Below, piece after piece: positions 45,273-46,752 of a stretch of DNA of 46,752 bases. Origin of the DNA: a virus; the IMG/VR virus record IMGVR_UViG_3300049893_001349, positions 1 to 46,752 of that record. The stretch is one strand, 5' to 3'. The position numbers and the translations under genes are program-made. The stretch's first letter is position 1. Every line of letters starts with the position of its first letter. The notes under the pieces were generated by a model. That model made no database searches and was not told the origin of the DNA. It was given only the letters and a program-made list of their open reading frames with translations.

Positions 45273-46532
45273 ATGACAGAAGAGGAAAAATTGGCCGCTA
45301 TTTCCGAGATGGGAAAGCAAGCCGCCGAAAAGGCAAAGGAAGTTACTGCGCAAGTAACTAAGAAATTGGAAGACCTTGAAAAAGGCATAATTTCAAAAGC
45401 AGACTTCGAAGCGTTTAAGTCTGAACAAGAAACTGAACTTTCAAAATTGAGAGATGCTATGAAGGAACAAGGCAGAGAACTTGGAACTTTGAAAGCAACT
45501 GAAAAACCACAATCAAACAACATGACACTTGAAGGAGCACTATTCAAGGCATTTGAGCCATTGAAAGAACAACTTGCCGAAATCCACAAAAACGGTGGTA
45601 AGCAAAAGGACTCTATTCACGTAGAGGTAACAAAGGCCGCTATTGATATGGGTACTGATAACACAATCGGAAGCGGTTCGACTCAGTATACTTTAACTCA
45701 AAACACTGGAGTTATTTCTCCAATCCGTAGACGTGCTGAAAAGTATTTGGCAGCTGTTTCGACTGGTTCAATTTCTGGTAGCCGTGCGCTATGGGTCGAA
45801 GAAACAGACGAACAAGGAACTCCAATTTTCATTGGTGAAGGTGACGGAAAAACTAAGATTTCGTCTAAATGGATTGAAAAAACTGCTGAGGTTCGCAAGA
45901 TTGCCGTTTATGGCAAAGTAACATCTGAAATGATGGCCGATTTACCTCAGTTGATTTCTTACATCCAAAACTCTTTAATCAAGAGGGTGTCCGTTAAGAC
46001 TGAATCGGAGCTTTTGACAGGTGACAATGTAGGCGATAACTTGAACGGAGCTAAAACCTTAGCAACTGCTTTCAGTGCTGGAGCTAATGCAAACGCAATT
46101 GATGAAGCGAACGAGTTTGATGTTTTGGATGCAATTGCCTTGCAAGTAGAAGTTGCGAATGGTTCTGCAAATGCCGTATTCATTCACCCTGCGACATGGG
46201 CTAAAATGAAGTCTTTGAAAGATTTGAACGGTGCGCCAATTTGGAAAAACTACCTAATGCCAAACGGTGAAGTTGTTTATTCCGGAATGCAGATTATCAC
46301 AACTACGGCTGTAACAGCTGGCGAGTTTATCGGCGGAGATATGACAGTTCTGAATGTTCTATTCAAAGAGCAGTTGAACATCCAAATCGGTCTTGATGGT
46401 AACGACTTTACAAACAACAAGAAAACTATTCTTGTTGAGCAAAGATTGGTTCAATATGCGTCTGCAAACGATACGCCTTGTATCGTGAAAGGTGACTTTG
46501 CAACTGCTAAAACAGCCTTAGAAACTGCTTAA
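45273..46532 (+). CDS. Major capsid protein (HK97 fold)
   Basis: Protein of 419 residues. Residues 1-100 form a charged coiled coil (AKEVTAQVTKKLEDLEKGII; LRDAMKEQGRELGTLKATEK), the delta domain used as scaffold. The rest is the HK97 fold, with VISPIRRRAEKYLAAVSTGS, WVEETDEQGTPIFIGEGDGK (E-loop region), VYGKVTSEMMADLPQLISYI (spine helix) and the A-domain end VLNVLFKEQLNIQIGLDGND. The stop joins the next gene at the circle closure (46534 = 14). Confidence 0.95.
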   Translation: MTEEEKLAAISEMGKQAAEKAKEVTAQVTKKLEDLEKGIISKADFEAFKSEQETELSKLRDAMKEQGRELGTLKATEKPQSNNMTLEGALFKAFEPLKEQLAEIHKNGGKQKDSIHVEVTKAAIDMGTDNTIGSGSTQYTLTQNTGVISPIRRRAEKYLAAVSTGSISGSRALWVEETDEQGTPIFIGEGDGKTKISSKWIEKTAEVRKIAVYGKVTSEMMADLPQLISYIQNSLIKRVSVKTESELLTGDNVGDNLNGAKTLATAFSAGANANAIDEANEFDVLDAIALQVEVANGSANAVFIHPATWAKMKSLKDLNGAPIWKNYLMPNGEVVYSGMQIITTTAVTAGEFIGGDMTVLNVLFKEQLNIQIGLDGNDFTNNKKTILVEQRLVQYASANDTPCIVKGDFATAKTALETA

Positions 46533-46752
46533 TATGGCTAAGAAAAAGGAAATAGGCTCGGATAATACTGAGCCTACTACCTTTGAGTATGAAAAGGTAG
46601 ACGAAAAAGGGGTTTATAAAATTGAAATCCTAAAGGACTGGAACGGGAACTATGGTAGGATCGATTAAAGGGTACGCAACTCTAAGATAATTTAAGATGG
46701 GCTTGATTGTTGACAAAGCGGACTTTGTAGGTAAATACAACCTGACTAAAAG
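46521..46752. repeat. Right copy of terminal redundancy with a 463-base deletion
   Basis: 46521-46638 equals 1-118 and 46639-46752 equals 582-695. The joint is at the four-base repeat GGAC shared by 115-118 and 578-581. The missing segment holds most of the exported-looking gene at 205-633 and the end of the 14-208 gene. Overlap with 1 proves circularity; the deletion is either a real minority variant or an assembly error. Confidence 0.9.
46534..46668 (+). pseudogene. Truncated copy of the 14-208 gene
   Basis: The deletion shifts the frame after residue 35 of the small head protein (ILKD) and gives W N G N Y G R I D before a stop, 44 residues in all. It is not a separate gene but a product of the variant junction. 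Confidence 0.8.

Noticed and set aside
1-46752. Integrated prophage or temperate phage
   Set aside because: No integrase, no flanking host genes, and the ends overlap as a closed phage genome; the HTH_17 protein alone is not evidence of integration.

Overview
The window is one complete, circularly closed genome of a tailed phage (siphovirus-like: long tape measure, HK97-type head) that infects a member of the Bacteroidota, most likely a flavobacterium. The last 232 bases repeat the first 695 bases minus an internal 463-base deletion, so the unit is about 46,520 bp and position 1 follows 46,520. Support for the host group: AT-rich DNA, promoters of the Bacteroidota type (TTG about 18-19 bases before TAnnTTTG), A-rich leaders without Shine-Dalgarno sequences (AACAAAGCAATG), and many small proteins of the kind seen in flavobacterial phages. 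No integrase or other recombinase is visible.

Layout. (1) 39,871-46,532 continuing over the junction to 2,740: packaging and head genes on + (structural protein, small and large terminase, portal, prohead protease, major capsid, then connectors and probable major tail protein), closed by a terminator at 2,763. (2) 2,826-3,221: one reversed single gene. (3) 3,336-19,038: tail operon on + (two overlapping frames that look like frameshifted tail chaperones, tape measure, distal tail and baseplate proteins, a glycosyltransferase inside the fibre operon, fibres, a beta-helix tailspike). (4) 19,035-20,528: lysis cassette (papain-like peptidase, two membrane proteins, GH24 lysozyme). (5) 20,553-24,917: a minus-strand region split by what I read as an integron-type gene-cassette array of seven attC sites and seven cassettes (20,821-24,497), including a DNA methyltransferase, with no integron integrase. 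(6) 25,015-31,350: small early genes, HNH nuclease, SSB, RuvC-like resolvase, HTH and RHH proteins, and a 700-base palindrome-rich intergenic region with paired operator-like inverted repeats. (7) 31,351-39,838: a Rha/GIY-YIG-type fusion, replication and recombination genes (initiator-like protein, RecT, YqaJ-type exonuclease), many small orphan genes, a possible structured RNA with attenuator-like pairing, and a degenerate tRNA-Leu-like gene.

Together: the early genes give a RecT/exonuclease/SSB/RuvC recombination set without an own polymerase, so replication would rely on the host enzyme. Late genes run as one + strand block around the circle, cut by the reversed gene at 2.8-3.2 kb. The most unusual feature is the attC array: its R boxes are complementary within most cassettes (up to 9-10 bp), both ends of the array can be located, and it interrupts a phage minus-strand operon. 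It looks like a CALIN (attC cluster lacking an integrase) carried by a phage, presumably filled by a host integrase acting in trans.
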